Below are positions 8,209 to 16,278 of a stretch of DNA of 31,732 nt, one piece after another. The DNA is taken from the NCBI GenBank assembly GCA_900313285.1, contig OMQP01000012.1, positions 6,241 through 37,972 on the forward strand. Reading direction: 5' to 3'. The notes below the pieces were generated by a model. It ran no database searches. It saw only the letters and a list, made by a program, of their open reading frames with translations, and had not been told where the DNA came from. The translations under genes were made by a program, and so were the position numbers. This DNA is from an uncultured Pseudomonadota bacterium (lineage in GTDB: Bacteria; Pseudomonadota; Alphaproteobacteria; Rs-D84). Positions within the stretch are counted from its first letter, which is position 1. Each line of letters begins with the position of its first letter.

Positions 8209-9801
8209 ATGAATATGTATCAAGTGTTCAAGCAAGTGGCGAAAGAATCGCCAAATGCTTTGTTTTTGGTACGCGAAAAAATCTCGTTTAAGGAAGCTTT
8301 AAGTTTAATTCATGCGCGGGCAACTACATTACACAAGGCGGGTGTTAAACCTGGTGATGTTGTTGGTTTGTTGGCGCATAACATACCAGAATTTCCGTTG
8401 ACTCTTTTCGCAATATGGTATCTTGGTGGAACAGTTTTGTTGTTAGATACAAATTTAACACCTTTTGAATACGATAATATGACCAAAACAGTTAAGTGCA
8501 AATTAGTATGTGCTGAAAAGTCATTTTTTTACAAAGCCAAAGGTTTTAAATTCTTTGATATACAAAGCAAAGATGATGGGGTTGATTCTAAATTAAAACC
8601 TGTAAAATTAGATGAAAATGATATTGCAACATTGTCATTTACATCTGGTTCAACTGGCAATCCAAAGGTTGTTCCTTTAACACATGGTAATTTGAAAAAT
8701 TCGTCTGATTATTATGCGGATATGGGAAATTGGATTCATAAAAACGAAATAATGTATGGATTTTTACCTCTGTACCATATATTTGGTTTCGCAGCTGGAA
8801 TTTTAGCACCTATGTATTTTCATATGGGAATATTATTACAGCCAACTGTTAATCCACGTAATATTTTGGAAGATTTCAAAGTGTATAAACCACATTGTAT
8901 TCCTGCAGTGCCACGTCTTTATGAAGTTTTTCGTAACAAAATAATAGAAGGCGTCAAAGAAAAACATATGTGGTGGTTTGTATCGTTTGTCTTAAGACAT
9001 CAAAAATTTTTGCGTGCAATAGGTTTGGCAAAACTTGTAAAAAAAGTCCAAAAACCTTTGCGTGATATTTTTGGTGGTCGTGTGAATTTGATGATTGCTG
9101 GTGGTGCTGCAACAAAGCCAGAAATTGAAAAATTCTATGAATCTTTGGGCATCACCTTTGTCCAGGGATACGGTATGACTGAAACTGTTGGACCGTTTTG
9201 TTGTTCTCGTCCAGCAAAACATCGTGTGCCGTTTGCATTTGGAACACCAATTGGATGTTCGGAATGCACAATTCGTGATGCTGATGAAAAGGGTATTGGA
9301 ACATTGTGGGTTCGTGGTCCAAATATTTTCAAAGGTTATTTGAATAATAAAGAGGCCAACAAAGAATCTTTTGACAAAGATGGTTGGTTTAATACTGGCG
9401 ATCTTGTTTATTTGGATAAATACAATCAGTACCATTTTGCAGGACGCAAAAAACAAGTGATTGTTTTAGATTCTGGTAAAAATGTTTACCCTGATGAATT
9501 GGAAGCATTATTTATGGAAATAGATGGCGTTAAAAATGTCGCTGTTTTTGAACATAAAATCAAAGATAAAACCGTGACGTATGCTGTGTTACAGGTGGAA
9601 AAGGGAACAACTCTCATCAAACTTGGTGCACAGATTGCGTTGGCAAATCGTAAAGTAGCTCCTTATAAATGGGTTACACACTTTGCAATGACAACAGATG
9701 ATTTACCTGTGACAAGTACCCAAAAGGTAAAACATCATATGGTTCGTCAAAATTTAATAGATGGGAAATATCCTAATAACACGGAAAATATTTTAAGGTA
9801 A
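8209..9801 (+). CDS. AMP-forming acyl-CoA synthetase-like enzyme, copy 1 of 3
   Basis: This 530-residue ANL-superfamily adenylating enzyme probably activates fatty or other carboxylic acids to acyl-CoA through an acyl-AMP intermediate. Motifs: P-loop TSGSTGNPK (145-153), YGMTE (321-325), TGD (396-398), the hinge segment GRKKQVIV (412-419), and catalytic Lys506 in TSTQKVK. No carrier-protein domain or membrane segment is visible. The start at 8209 follows AAGGA by 9 nt, although an ATG two codons later also fits. It is the first gene of three tandem paralogues, 11 nt before the next. The substrate cannot be read from sequence; long-chain acyl-CoA ligase is the best guess and acyl-ACP or aryl acid ligases are alternatives. 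Confidence 0.87.
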   Translation: MNMYQVFKQVAKESPNALFLVREKISFKEALSLIHARATTLHKAGVKPGDVVGLLAHNIPEFPLTLFAIWYLGGTVLLLDTNLTPFEYDNMTKTVKCKLVCAEKSFFYKAKGFKFFDIQSKDDGVDSKLKPVKLDENDIATLSFTSGSTGNPKVVPLTHGNLKNSSDYYADMGNWIHKNEIMYGFLPLYHIFGFAAGILAPMYFHMGILLQPTVNPRNILEDFKVYKPHCIPAVPRLYEVFRNKIIEGVKEKHMWWFVSFVLRHQKFLRAIGLAKLVKKVQKPLRDIFGGRVNLMIAGGAATKPEIEKFYESLGITFVQGYGMTETVGPFCCSRPAKHRVPFAFGTPIGCSECTIRDADEKGIGTLWVRGPNIFKGYLNNKEANKESFDKDGWFNTGDLVYLDKYNQYHFAGRKKQVIVLDSGKNVYPDELEALFMEIDGVKNVAVFEHKIKDKTVTYAVLQVEKGTTLIKLGAQIALANRKVAPYKWVTHFAMTTDDLPVTSTQKVKHHMVRQNLIDGKYPNNTENILR

Positions 9802-9812
9802 GGATAGAAATT

Positions 9813-11393
9813 ATGAATATGTATGAATTGCTTGAAAAAACTGTTAAGAAAAGCCCAAAAACTGTGTTTTTGGTTCGTGAAAATGTAACGTTTGAAGAAT
9901 TTCCAAATTTGGTAAAAGCACGTGCAACAACTTTGCGTGATTTCGGTGTTAAACCTGGTGATGTTGTTGGTGTGTTGTCTCATAATTTGCCAGAATTCCC
10001 AATAACATTATTTGCAATATGGTATTTGGGTGGAACGGTATTGTTATTGGATACAAATTTGACATCGGTCGAATATGAAAACATGACCAAAATTACAGAA
10101 TGTAAATTTGTATGTGCCGAAAAGTCCTTCTTTTACAAAACAAAAAATTTCAAATTTTTTGATATAGAAACAAAAGATGGTGATGCAGATAAATCTTTGA
10201 AACCATATCCATTGAAAGACAATGATATTGCAACCATGTCTTTCACTTCTGGATCAACCGGTACACCAAAGGTTGTCCCATTAACGCATTTTAATTTGGT
10301 TTCATGTTCTGATAATTTGGAATATTTAAACCAATGGTTAAAACCAGGAGAAATGTTCTATGCATTTTTACCACTTTATCATGTGTTTGGTTTTGCTGTT
10401 GGCTTTTTAGCTCCACTTCATTTTGGTATGGGAATATTGTTGCAATCAACCATAAATCCAAATGCTATTATGGCAGATTTTGCACAATATAAACCTCAGG
10501 TTATACCTGCTGTTCCAAAGTTGTGGGAAATATTCCGCAAGAAAATAATCGATGGTATTAAAGCCAAAAAGAAATGGTGGTTGGTATCTTTCATTATGAA
10601 CAACCAAAGATGGTTACGTGCAATAGGTTTATCAAAATTAGTTGATAAGGTTTTGAATCAAATACGTTCTGTGTTTGGTGGTCGTGCACGTTTGTTGGTT
10701 GCTGGTGGGGCTGCTACGAAACCAGAAGTAGAAAAATTCTATACGCAATTGGGAATGGCTTTCGTTCAGGGTTATGGTATGACAGAAACAGTTGGACCAA
10801 TCTGTTGTTCAAGACCATTGAAAAAACGTGTCCCATATGCATTTGGTGCACCAATGGGTGATACTGAAATCCAAATTCGTAACAAAGATGAAAATGGTAT
10901 CGGTATGTTATGGGTTCGTGGCAATCAAATACTGAATGGATATTTGAATAACGATGCAGCGAACAAAGAATCTTTTGATAAAGAATGTTTCTTCTGTACT
11001 GGTGATTTGGTATCCATGGATAAAAACGGAGAATTACATTTTGCTGGACGTAAAAAACAAGTGATTGTTTTAGATTCTGGTAAAAATGTTTATCCTGATG
11101 AATTGGAAGGGTTGTTTATTGAAATCCCGGGTGTAAAAAGTGTGGCTGTATTTGAACACGAACTAAATGGTAAAACAGTTGCATATGCTGTGTTTAGTGT
11201 TGAACCAGATATGACACTTGAAAAATTAGCGGCTGAAGTTGCAAAAGCTAACAAGAAAGTTGCGTCATATAAATGGGTTACACACTTTGCAATGACAACA
11301 GATGATTTACCAGTGACAAGTACACAGAAAATTAAACACCATGTTGTACGTCAATGGTTGAAAGACGGCAAATATACTTTAAGACATGAATAA
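9813..11393 (+). CDS. AMP-forming acyl-CoA synthetase-like enzyme, copy 2 of 3
   Basis: This 526-residue paralogue of the neighbouring genes is collinear over its full length. It keeps the P-loop TSGSTGTPK, YGMTE, TGD, the hinge GRKKQVIV and the terminal TSTQKIK lysine, so it should be catalytically competent. The segment before TGD reads KECFFC, where copies 1 and 3 have the usual DGWFN. This is the clearest substitution in a conserved block and may affect the active-site environment. AAGGA at 9800-9804 is 8 nt before the ATG. It shares its last bases with an upstream in-frame ATG of copy 3. Substrate unknown. Confidence 0.87.
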   Translation: MNMYELLEKTVKKSPKTVFLVRENVTFEEFPNLVKARATTLRDFGVKPGDVVGVLSHNLPEFPITLFAIWYLGGTVLLLDTNLTSVEYENMTKITECKFVCAEKSFFYKTKNFKFFDIETKDGDADKSLKPYPLKDNDIATMSFTSGSTGTPKVVPLTHFNLVSCSDNLEYLNQWLKPGEMFYAFLPLYHVFGFAVGFLAPLHFGMGILLQSTINPNAIMADFAQYKPQVIPAVPKLWEIFRKKIIDGIKAKKKWWLVSFIMNNQRWLRAIGLSKLVDKVLNQIRSVFGGRARLLVAGGAATKPEVEKFYTQLGMAFVQGYGMTETVGPICCSRPLKKRVPYAFGAPMGDTEIQIRNKDENGIGMLWVRGNQILNGYLNNDAANKESFDKECFFCTGDLVSMDKNGELHFAGRKKQVIVLDSGKNVYPDELEGLFIEIPGVKSVAVFEHELNGKTVAYAVFSVEPDMTLEKLAAEVAKANKKVASYKWVTHFAMTTDDLPVTSTQKIKHHVVRQWLKDGKYTLRHE

Positions 11394-11406
11394 AGGTGGT
11401 TTTAAA

Positions 11407-12987
11407 ATGAATATGTATCAAAAACTAGAAAATGCAGTTGCTCAGTGGCCAGAAAATATTTTTTTGGTTCGCGAAAATGTAACTTATTCTGAATTCTTAG
11501 ATCAGGTGCGTGCACGTGCAGCAACATTAAATAAAATGGGTATTGGGCATGGTGATGTTGTGGGGGTATTGTCCCATAATTTACCACAATTTCCATTGAC
11601 TTTGTTTGCAGTATGGTATTTGGGTGGCACAGTGTTAATGTTGGATACAAATTTGACATCTCTTGAATATGACAAAATGTGTGAAATAGCAGGATGCAAA
11701 TTTGTTTGTGCAGAACCTTCGTTCTTTTATAAAACAGACAAATTCAAATTTTACGATATAACCAAAAAAGATGGCGACATTGATTATGATTTAAGACCAT
11801 ATCCGTCTGAATCTACAGATATTGCGACATTGTCGTTTACATCTGGATCAACAGGCACCCCAAAGGTTGTTCCATTAACACACTTTAATTTAACAGAATG
11901 TGCAAATTCTTTGGAAGACATGTCTGAATATTTCCATTCTGGAGATGTGATGTATGGATTTTTACCTTTATATCATATATTTGGTTTTGCTATTGGTGTT
12001 TTAGCCACAGTTCATTATGGGGCATCACTTGTATTACAGCCAACAATCAATCCAAAATATATTTTGGACGATTTCAAAAAATTCCAACCACATGTTATAC
12101 CTGCGGTACCACGTGTTTGGGAATTGTTCCGTAATAAAATCGTTACAACTATGAAAGAACAGGGTAAATGGCGTGTTGCATCATTTATTTTAAGAAATCA
12201 AAAAACATTAAAAGATATGGGATTGGATTTCTTTGTTAGAAAAGTTCAAGAACCATTGTTAAATGTTTTTGGTGGTCGTGCAAAACTGTTGATTGCTGGT
12301 GGTGCTGCTACAAAACCAGAAGTAGAAAATTTCTATGAATCGTTGGGGCTGGCATTTATCCAGGGATATGGTTTAACAGAAACTGTTGGACCAATCTGTA
12401 TTTCAAAACCAACAAGTAAAAGATTACCTTTCTCTGTTGGGGCACCAACATCTAATAACGAATGCGAAATTCGTAACAAAGATGAAAATGGTGTTGGGGT
12501 TTTATGGTTGCGTGGGCATCAGGTATTTAACGGTTATTTAAATAATGACGAAGTTAATGCCGAAGTTTTCGATCAAGACGGTTGGTTTAATACTGGCGAT
12601 ATGATGTACATGGATAAAAACGGAGAATTACATTTTGCAGGACGCAAAAAACAAGTGATTGTTTTGGATTCTGGTAAAAATGTTTATCCTGATGAATTGG
12701 AAGGATTATTCATTGAAATCCCAGGTGTAAAAAATGTTGCTGTATTTGAACACAAAGTTGGGGACAAAACTGTTGCATATGGTGTTTTCAGTGTTGAAAA
12801 AGGTATGACACTTGAAAAATTGGCAGCTGAAATTGCAAATCAAAACAAAAAAGTTGCTTCATATAAATGGGTGACGCATTTTGCGATGACAACAGAAGAT
12901 TTGCCAATGACCAGTACACAAAAGGTTAAACACCATCTTGTTCGTAAGAATTTAATAGATGGTAAATACCCAGACAGAAAAGAATAA
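11407..12987 (+). CDS. AMP-forming acyl-CoA synthetase-like enzyme, copy 3 of 3
   Basis: This 526-residue protein is full-length and collinear with copies 1 and 2. Motifs present: TSGSTGTPK, YGLTE (Leu for Met in the usual YGMTE), DGWFNTGD, GRKKQVIV and TSTQKVK. The start at 11407 is preferred over the in-frame ATG at 11386, because AAGGTGG lies 7 nt upstream and the protein then begins MNMY like both paralogues. It is the last gene of the operon and is closed by a strong bidirectional terminator. The acyl-binding region (residues 190-300) differs most among the three copies, so different chain-length or substrate preferences are plausible; that is inference. Confidence 0.87.
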   Translation: MNMYQKLENAVAQWPENIFLVRENVTYSEFLDQVRARAATLNKMGIGHGDVVGVLSHNLPQFPLTLFAVWYLGGTVLMLDTNLTSLEYDKMCEIAGCKFVCAEPSFFYKTDKFKFYDITKKDGDIDYDLRPYPSESTDIATLSFTSGSTGTPKVVPLTHFNLTECANSLEDMSEYFHSGDVMYGFLPLYHIFGFAIGVLATVHYGASLVLQPTINPKYILDDFKKFQPHVIPAVPRVWELFRNKIVTTMKEQGKWRVASFILRNQKTLKDMGLDFFVRKVQEPLLNVFGGRAKLLIAGGAATKPEVENFYESLGLAFIQGYGLTETVGPICISKPTSKRLPFSVGAPTSNNECEIRNKDENGVGVLWLRGHQVFNGYLNNDEVNAEVFDQDGWFNTGDMMYMDKNGELHFAGRKKQVIVLDSGKNVYPDELEGLFIEIPGVKNVAVFEHKVGDKTVAYGVFSVEKGMTLEKLAAEIANQNKKVASYKWVTHFAMTTEDLPMTSTQKVKHHLVRKNLIDGKYPDRKE

Positions 12988-13017
12988 AAAATACCGCCCA
13001 TTTGGGCGGTATTTTTT
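12986..13017. terminator. Bidirectional terminator between the synthetase operon and mnmE
   Basis: ATACCGCCC (12991-12999) pairs with GGGCGGTAT (13004-13012) around an ATTT loop. It is flanked by A and T runs that extend the stem and supply a U tract on either strand. Confidence 0.92.
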
Positions 13018-13024
13018 TATGTTT

Positions 13025-14320
13025 TTATTTCCCCAGACAAAGACGCGAAAATGTTGCGTCCGCAATTTCAGCTGTTGTTATTACACCCAATATTTTTCCA
13101 ATTGAATCAGCACTACGACGAACATGTTCTGCGAAAATATCATAATTGCCATCATATTTATTTATGGCATTTTCTAATTCAATAACAGTTTCGTTTAATA
13201 ATTCATATGTACGTTCGTTAACTGATATTTTTGATTCGGCACCATCCATCAGTTCATGCATTTTTGTCTTGATTGTATTCAATAAATTATCAAAACCTTC
13301 ATTTGTTTTTGTGGATGTATAAATAACATTTTTATTCGATTTGTTTTTTAATAAATCAGATTTATTTATGACTGTTATTCCATCAGATTTTATTTGTGAT
13401 GGTATTTCATTGTATACGTATAAAATTAAATCTGCATTTTCAATTTCGTTATGTGTTCGTTCAATGCCGATTTTTTCAATTTCTTCATTCGTTTCACGGA
13501 TGCCGGCAGTGTCTGATAAATTAACCAGATATCCGTCGATATCAATTTGTTGTGAAACAACATCGCGTGTTGTGCCGGCTATATCGGAAACAATGGCACG
13601 ATTTGAACCAACCAATTTATTGAATATAGATGATTTGCCTACATTTGTTTCGCCAACCAACACAATGTTAAATCCATTTTGAATTGCACGTGTAGATTTT
13701 ATATTTGATAAATTAGATTTGATTTCTTTCAATAATTTTGTTGTTTGGTTTAATATTTTTTTATCTATATTTCCGGGTAAATCATCTTCGTCATAATCAA
13801 GAATAGCTGCCGCATATGCAGATATTTCAATCATTTGATCGCGCCAATTTTTGTACACAAAAGAATCGTTTCCTGTCAATGATTTCAATGCGTTTTGTCT
13901 TTGTTTATCTGTTTGTGCATCAAGTAATGCAACCAAACCATCAACGCCTGTTAAATCCATTTTATTGTTATAAAAAGCGCGTTGTGAAAATTCGCCACGA
14001 TTTGCAATGCGTGCATTTTTAGTGCGTAAAAATTCAAATATTTTATTTATAACCGCCATTGCACCATGTGAATATATTTCAATGACATCTTCGCCTGTAA
14101 AAGAATTTGGCGTGGCAAAAAATACGGCAATACACTGGTCAATCAAATCACCATTATCGTCTTTGAAATTTGTAAAATATGCGTGACGTGGTTCAATTTT
14201 ATCTTTGTTTATAATGCGTTTGAAAAGGCCAGATAAATTACCACCAGATACACGTATAACTGAAACACCAGATTTTCCTGGTGCGGATGATAATGCAAAA
14301 ATAGTGTCGTTATTATTCAT
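13025..14320 (-). CDS. mnmE: tRNA modification GTPase MnmE (TrmE)
   Basis: With MnmG (not in the window), MnmE installs the 5-carboxymethylaminomethyl group on U34 of tRNAs reading NNA/NNG codons. The 431-residue protein has the folate-binding N-terminal domain (ALSSAPGKSGVSVIRVSG) and a central helical domain. The inserted GTPase domain has G1 GETNVGKSS near 228-236, TTRD, G3 DTAGI and G4 NKSD. The conserved C-terminal Cys-containing tail is present as RLCLGK, the family consensus being CIGK. The ATG overlaps the ruvA stop by one base (TAATG on the minus strand), so the pair is probably translationally coupled. Confidence 0.96.
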   Translation of the reverse strand: MNNNDTIFALSSAPGKSGVSVIRVSGGNLSGLFKRIINKDKIEPRHAYFTNFKDDNGDLIDQCIAVFFATPNSFTGEDVIEIYSHGAMAVINKIFEFLRTKNARIANRGEFSQRAFYNNKMDLTGVDGLVALLDAQTDKQRQNALKSLTGNDSFVYKNWRDQMIEISAYAAAILDYDEDDLPGNIDKKILNQTTKLLKEIKSNLSNIKSTRAIQNGFNIVLVGETNVGKSSIFNKLVGSNRAIVSDIAGTTRDVVSQQIDIDGYLVNLSDTAGIRETNEEIEKIGIERTHNEIENADLILYVYNEIPSQIKSDGITVINKSDLLKNKSNKNVIYTSTKTNEGFDNLLNTIKTKMHELMDGAESKISVNERTYELLNETVIELENAINKYDGNYDIFAEHVRRSADSIGKILGVITTAEIADATFSRLCLGK

Positions 14321-14892
14321 TATTTTCCACTTATTTCTTTCAATGCCATTGGGACTAATTTAGACACATCTGCGTCTGGGTTTTGTGAAACCAATTTTTG
14401 CGCCATGTCGATAATATCCATACGACGATATCCCAATGATTCCAATGCTGCCAACAAATCAGGCAGGGCACCACCAGCATTATCACCGCCAAAATCAAAA
14501 TTAGCACCACCAATTTTATTCTTTAATTCAACAATAATTTTTTCAGCAACTTTTTTGCCAACCCCTGGTGCTGTTGCAATTGTTTTTGCATCCCCAGTCG
14601 CGATTGCTGTCATCAAAGTTTCCGTTTTTATTGTTCCCATTATTGCCAAAGCAACCTTTGGACCAACGCCAGAAACGGTTGTTAATTGGTTAAACAGGTT
14701 TTGTCCAGCAAGTGTCGAAAACCCGAATAATCGTATAGAATCTTCGCGAACAACTGTTTCAATCCATAATGTGACAGGGGTTTTTTGCGCCAACATTTCA
14801 GGGGTATAAACTTTATATCCAACAGGTCCAGCCATTAAAATAACGTAATCTGGGCCAACATAGTCAATTACACCTTGCAATTTTCCAATCAT
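14320..14892 (-). CDS. ruvA: Holliday junction branch migration subunit RuvA
   Basis: RuvA binds four-way junctions as a tetramer and loads the RuvB motor. The 190-residue protein begins MIGKLQGVIDYVG, with an N-terminal OB-fold. It has the two helix-hairpin-helix motifs VSGVGPKVALAIMG and APGVGKKVAEKIIVELK, and a C-terminal RuvB-interacting helical domain (LLAALESLGYRRMDI). Usually ruvB follows directly; here mnmE does and ruvB is not in the window, while ruvC sits 2.8 kb away. AAAGGA lies upstream of the ATG. It is divergent from yebC. Confidence 0.96.
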   Translation of the reverse strand: MIGKLQGVIDYVGPDYVILMAGPVGYKVYTPEMLAQKTPVTLWIETVVREDSIRLFGFSTLAGQNLFNQLTTVSGVGPKVALAIMGTIKTETLMTAIATGDAKTIATAPGVGKKVAEKIIVELKNKIGGANFDFGGDNAGGALPDLLAALESLGYRRMDIIDMAQKLVSQNPDADVSKLVPMALKEISGK

Positions 14893-14911
14893 TTGTTATC
14901 CTTTTGGTGTA

Positions 14912-14940
14912 ATTTTAATATAATTAAATCAAAAGGTCAA
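14912..14940 (-). promoter_or_regulatory. Promoter of ruvA-mnmE
   Basis: On the minus strand TTGACC (14935-14940), 17 nt, TAAAAT (14912-14917). Its -35 box covers the yebC Shine-Dalgarno. On the plus strand TATAAT at 14919-14924 may serve yebC with a very short leader, although no good -35 is visible for it. Confidence 0.6.
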
Positions 14941-14945
14941 ATATG

Positions 14946-15007
14946 AGTGGACACAGTAAATGGCACAACATCCAACAGTGGACACAGTAAATGGCACAAC
15001 ATCCAAC
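14946..15007 (+). repeat. 31-bp perfect tandem duplication at the start of yebC
   Basis: Positions 14946-14976 and 14977-15007 are identical and directly adjacent. Each unit encodes the conserved SGHSKWHNIQ segment of YebC. As 31 is not a multiple of three, the ancestral ATG (14943) now reads MSGHSKWHNIQQWTQ and stops at 14988-14990. The frame of the second unit connects only to a GTG inside the first unit. Confidence 0.97.
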
Positions 15008-15690
15008 ATAAAAAGGGATTGGTTGATGCAGCACGCAGCGGTTTGTTTACAAAATTGGCTCGTGAAATAACTATGGCGGCAAAATTGGGTGATAAAAATC
15101 CAGATAACAACCCAAGATTGCGTTTGGCGATTTTACAGGCACGTAAAAATTCTATGCCTAATGACAATATTAAACGCGCTATTGAAAAGGCATCAGGCGC
15201 AAATACTGATAACTTTGTTGCAGTGCGTTATGAAGGGTATGGTCCAAATGCGGTTCCTGTTATTGTTGAAGCATTAACTGATAATCCACGTCGTACAGTT
15301 CCAGAAATCCGTAACATATTTGCAAAAAATGGTGGAAATATGGGCGAAGAAGGTTCTGTTGTGTTCATGTTTTCACATGTTGGACAAATTATGTATCCTG
15401 CATCTGTTGGCAAAACAGAAGATGAAATGATGGAATTGGTTATGGAAGTTGATGCAGATAACCTTGAATCAAGTGAAGAAGGTTTTATCATCACAACAAA
15501 AACAGATAATTTCATGAATATTCAAAAAGCATTGGCTGACAAACTTGGCGAACCTGAAAATGCAGAAATTACATGGGTCCCAAATATGCCAGTTGATTTG
15601 GACGATGAAGCATATGCTAAACTTGAAAAATTGGTTGATGCGTTGGATGACAATGACGACGTTCAAAAGGTTTTCACAGCGGCAGCATAA
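14947..15690 (+). CDS. yebC: YebC/PmpR/TACO1-family protein with disrupted start
   Basis: The body is a complete YebC-family protein (DNA-binding regulators in some bacteria; also linked to translation of difficult sequences). It has SGHSKWHNIQHKKG, DAARSGLFTKLAREI, NPRLRLAILQARKNSMPNDNI and the acidic C-terminal domain. The start is abnormal. The family's usual ATG-AGT-GGA at 14943 runs into a stop after 15 codons because of the duplication. The long frame can begin only at GTG 14947, which adds MDTVNGTTSN before the normal Ser-Gly-His. AAAAGG (14931-14936) is 6 nt from the ATG and 10 nt from the GTG, so the ATG frame may compete. A functional gene with weak initiation, a reversible off state, a decayed allele and an assembly error are all possible. 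Confidence 0.8.
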   Translation: MDTVNGTTSNSGHSKWHNIQHKKGLVDAARSGLFTKLAREITMAAKLGDKNPDNNPRLRLAILQARKNSMPNDNIKRAIEKASGANTDNFVAVRYEGYGPNAVPVIVEALTDNPRRTVPEIRNIFAKNGGNMGEEGSVVFMFSHVGQIMYPASVGKTEDEMMELVMEVDADNLESSEEGFIITTKTDNFMNIQKALADKLGEPENAEITWVPNMPVDLDDEAYAKLEKLVDALDDNDDVQKVFTAAA

Positions 15691-15705
15691 TGTTTTAATT
15701 TATTT

Positions 15706-15735
15706 AAAAAACACCGGCGTTTGCCGGTGTTTTTA
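15706..15735. terminator. Bidirectional terminator between yebC and secB
   Basis: ACACCGGC (15711-15718) pairs with GCCGGTGT (15723-15730) around GTTT, with flanking A and T runs that serve as the U tract on either strand. Confidence 0.92.
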
Positions 15736-15747
15736 TTGTTTTTAATC

Positions 15748-16197
15748 TTATTGATTTGCAGGTTTTTGTTGTGCTGCTGCGGCCTGTCTTTGTTCGTATA
15801 ATTGTGCAAAATCAACAGGTTGCATAACAAATGCTGGGAAACCAGATTCAGCAGTCAATCTTGTTACCATTGCGCGTACAGATGGGAACAATAATGTTGG
15901 AACATCTATCAACAATGTCTTTTTCTTGGTTTCTTCATCTTTTTCTTCGTATTGGACCATTCCAGTGTATGTAGATTCAATCATAAAGATTGTTTTATCA
16001 TCTTTTTCTAATTTAGAATGAACTTTTGTGATCAAATCAACCATAAACAGATTGTTTTCAGAACCTTTGATGTTGATATCGATATTAATTTCAATTTTTG
16101 CCTGTCCGTTGTCCTGTTTAAAGAATAATTCTGGGACATTTGGGCTTTCAAAAGAGATATCTTTCAAGAATTGAGATATAATATTAAACTTTGGCAT
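15748..16197 (-). CDS. secB: Protein-export chaperone SecB
   Basis: SecB is the tetrameric cytosolic chaperone that keeps preproteins unfolded and hands them to SecA. The 149-residue protein contains ISQFLKDISFESPNVPELF, the VDLITKV strand, and the hallmark LLIDVPTLLFPSVRAMVTRLTAESGFPAFVMQPVDFAQLY. An ATG 15 codons upstream exists. Position 16197 is chosen because AGGAG lies 7 nt before it and the family begins here with short N-termini. SecB is typical of Proteobacteria, which supports the taxonomic reading. It is divergent from mltA and convergent with yebC. Confidence 0.96.
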   Translation of the reverse strand: MPKFNIISQFLKDISFESPNVPELFFKQDNGQAKIEINIDINIKGSENNLFMVDLITKVHSKLEKDDKTIFMIESTYTGMVQYEEKDEETKKKTLLIDVPTLLFPSVRAMVTRLTAESGFPAFVMQPVDFAQLYEQRQAAAAQQKPANQ

Positions 16198-16232
16198 ACG
16201 ATTGCTCCTTTTTTTATCCATCGTTTTATGAT

Positions 16233-16261
16233 AATATAGCATTAAGAAATCATTTTTACAA
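16233..16261 (-). promoter_or_regulatory. Promoter of secB
   Basis: On the minus strand TTGTAA (16256-16261), 17 nt, TATATT (16233-16238), about 36 nt before the secB ATG. A matching plus-strand promoter for mltA is not obvious. Confidence 0.6.
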
Positions 16262-16278
16262 GTGGGGGGATGTATAAA

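Noticed and set aside
8992..9456. 154-codon minus-strand open frame
   Set aside because: It is antisense to synthetase copy 1, with no promoter, ribosome site or family resemblance.
8209..12987. Nonribosomal peptide or polyketide synthase cluster
   Set aside because: Three adenylating enzymes stand together, but no carrier protein, condensation, ketosynthase or thioesterase domain is present; tandem paralogy explains the locus.
14405..14809. 134-codon plus-strand open frame
   Set aside because: It is antisense to ruvA, which carries clear helix-hairpin-helix motifs.
14943..14990. A deliberate 15-residue leader peptide before yebC
   Set aside because: Its first 11 residues are the normal YebC N-terminus and the stop arises from the tandem duplication, so an accidental lesion or switch explains it better than a designed leader.
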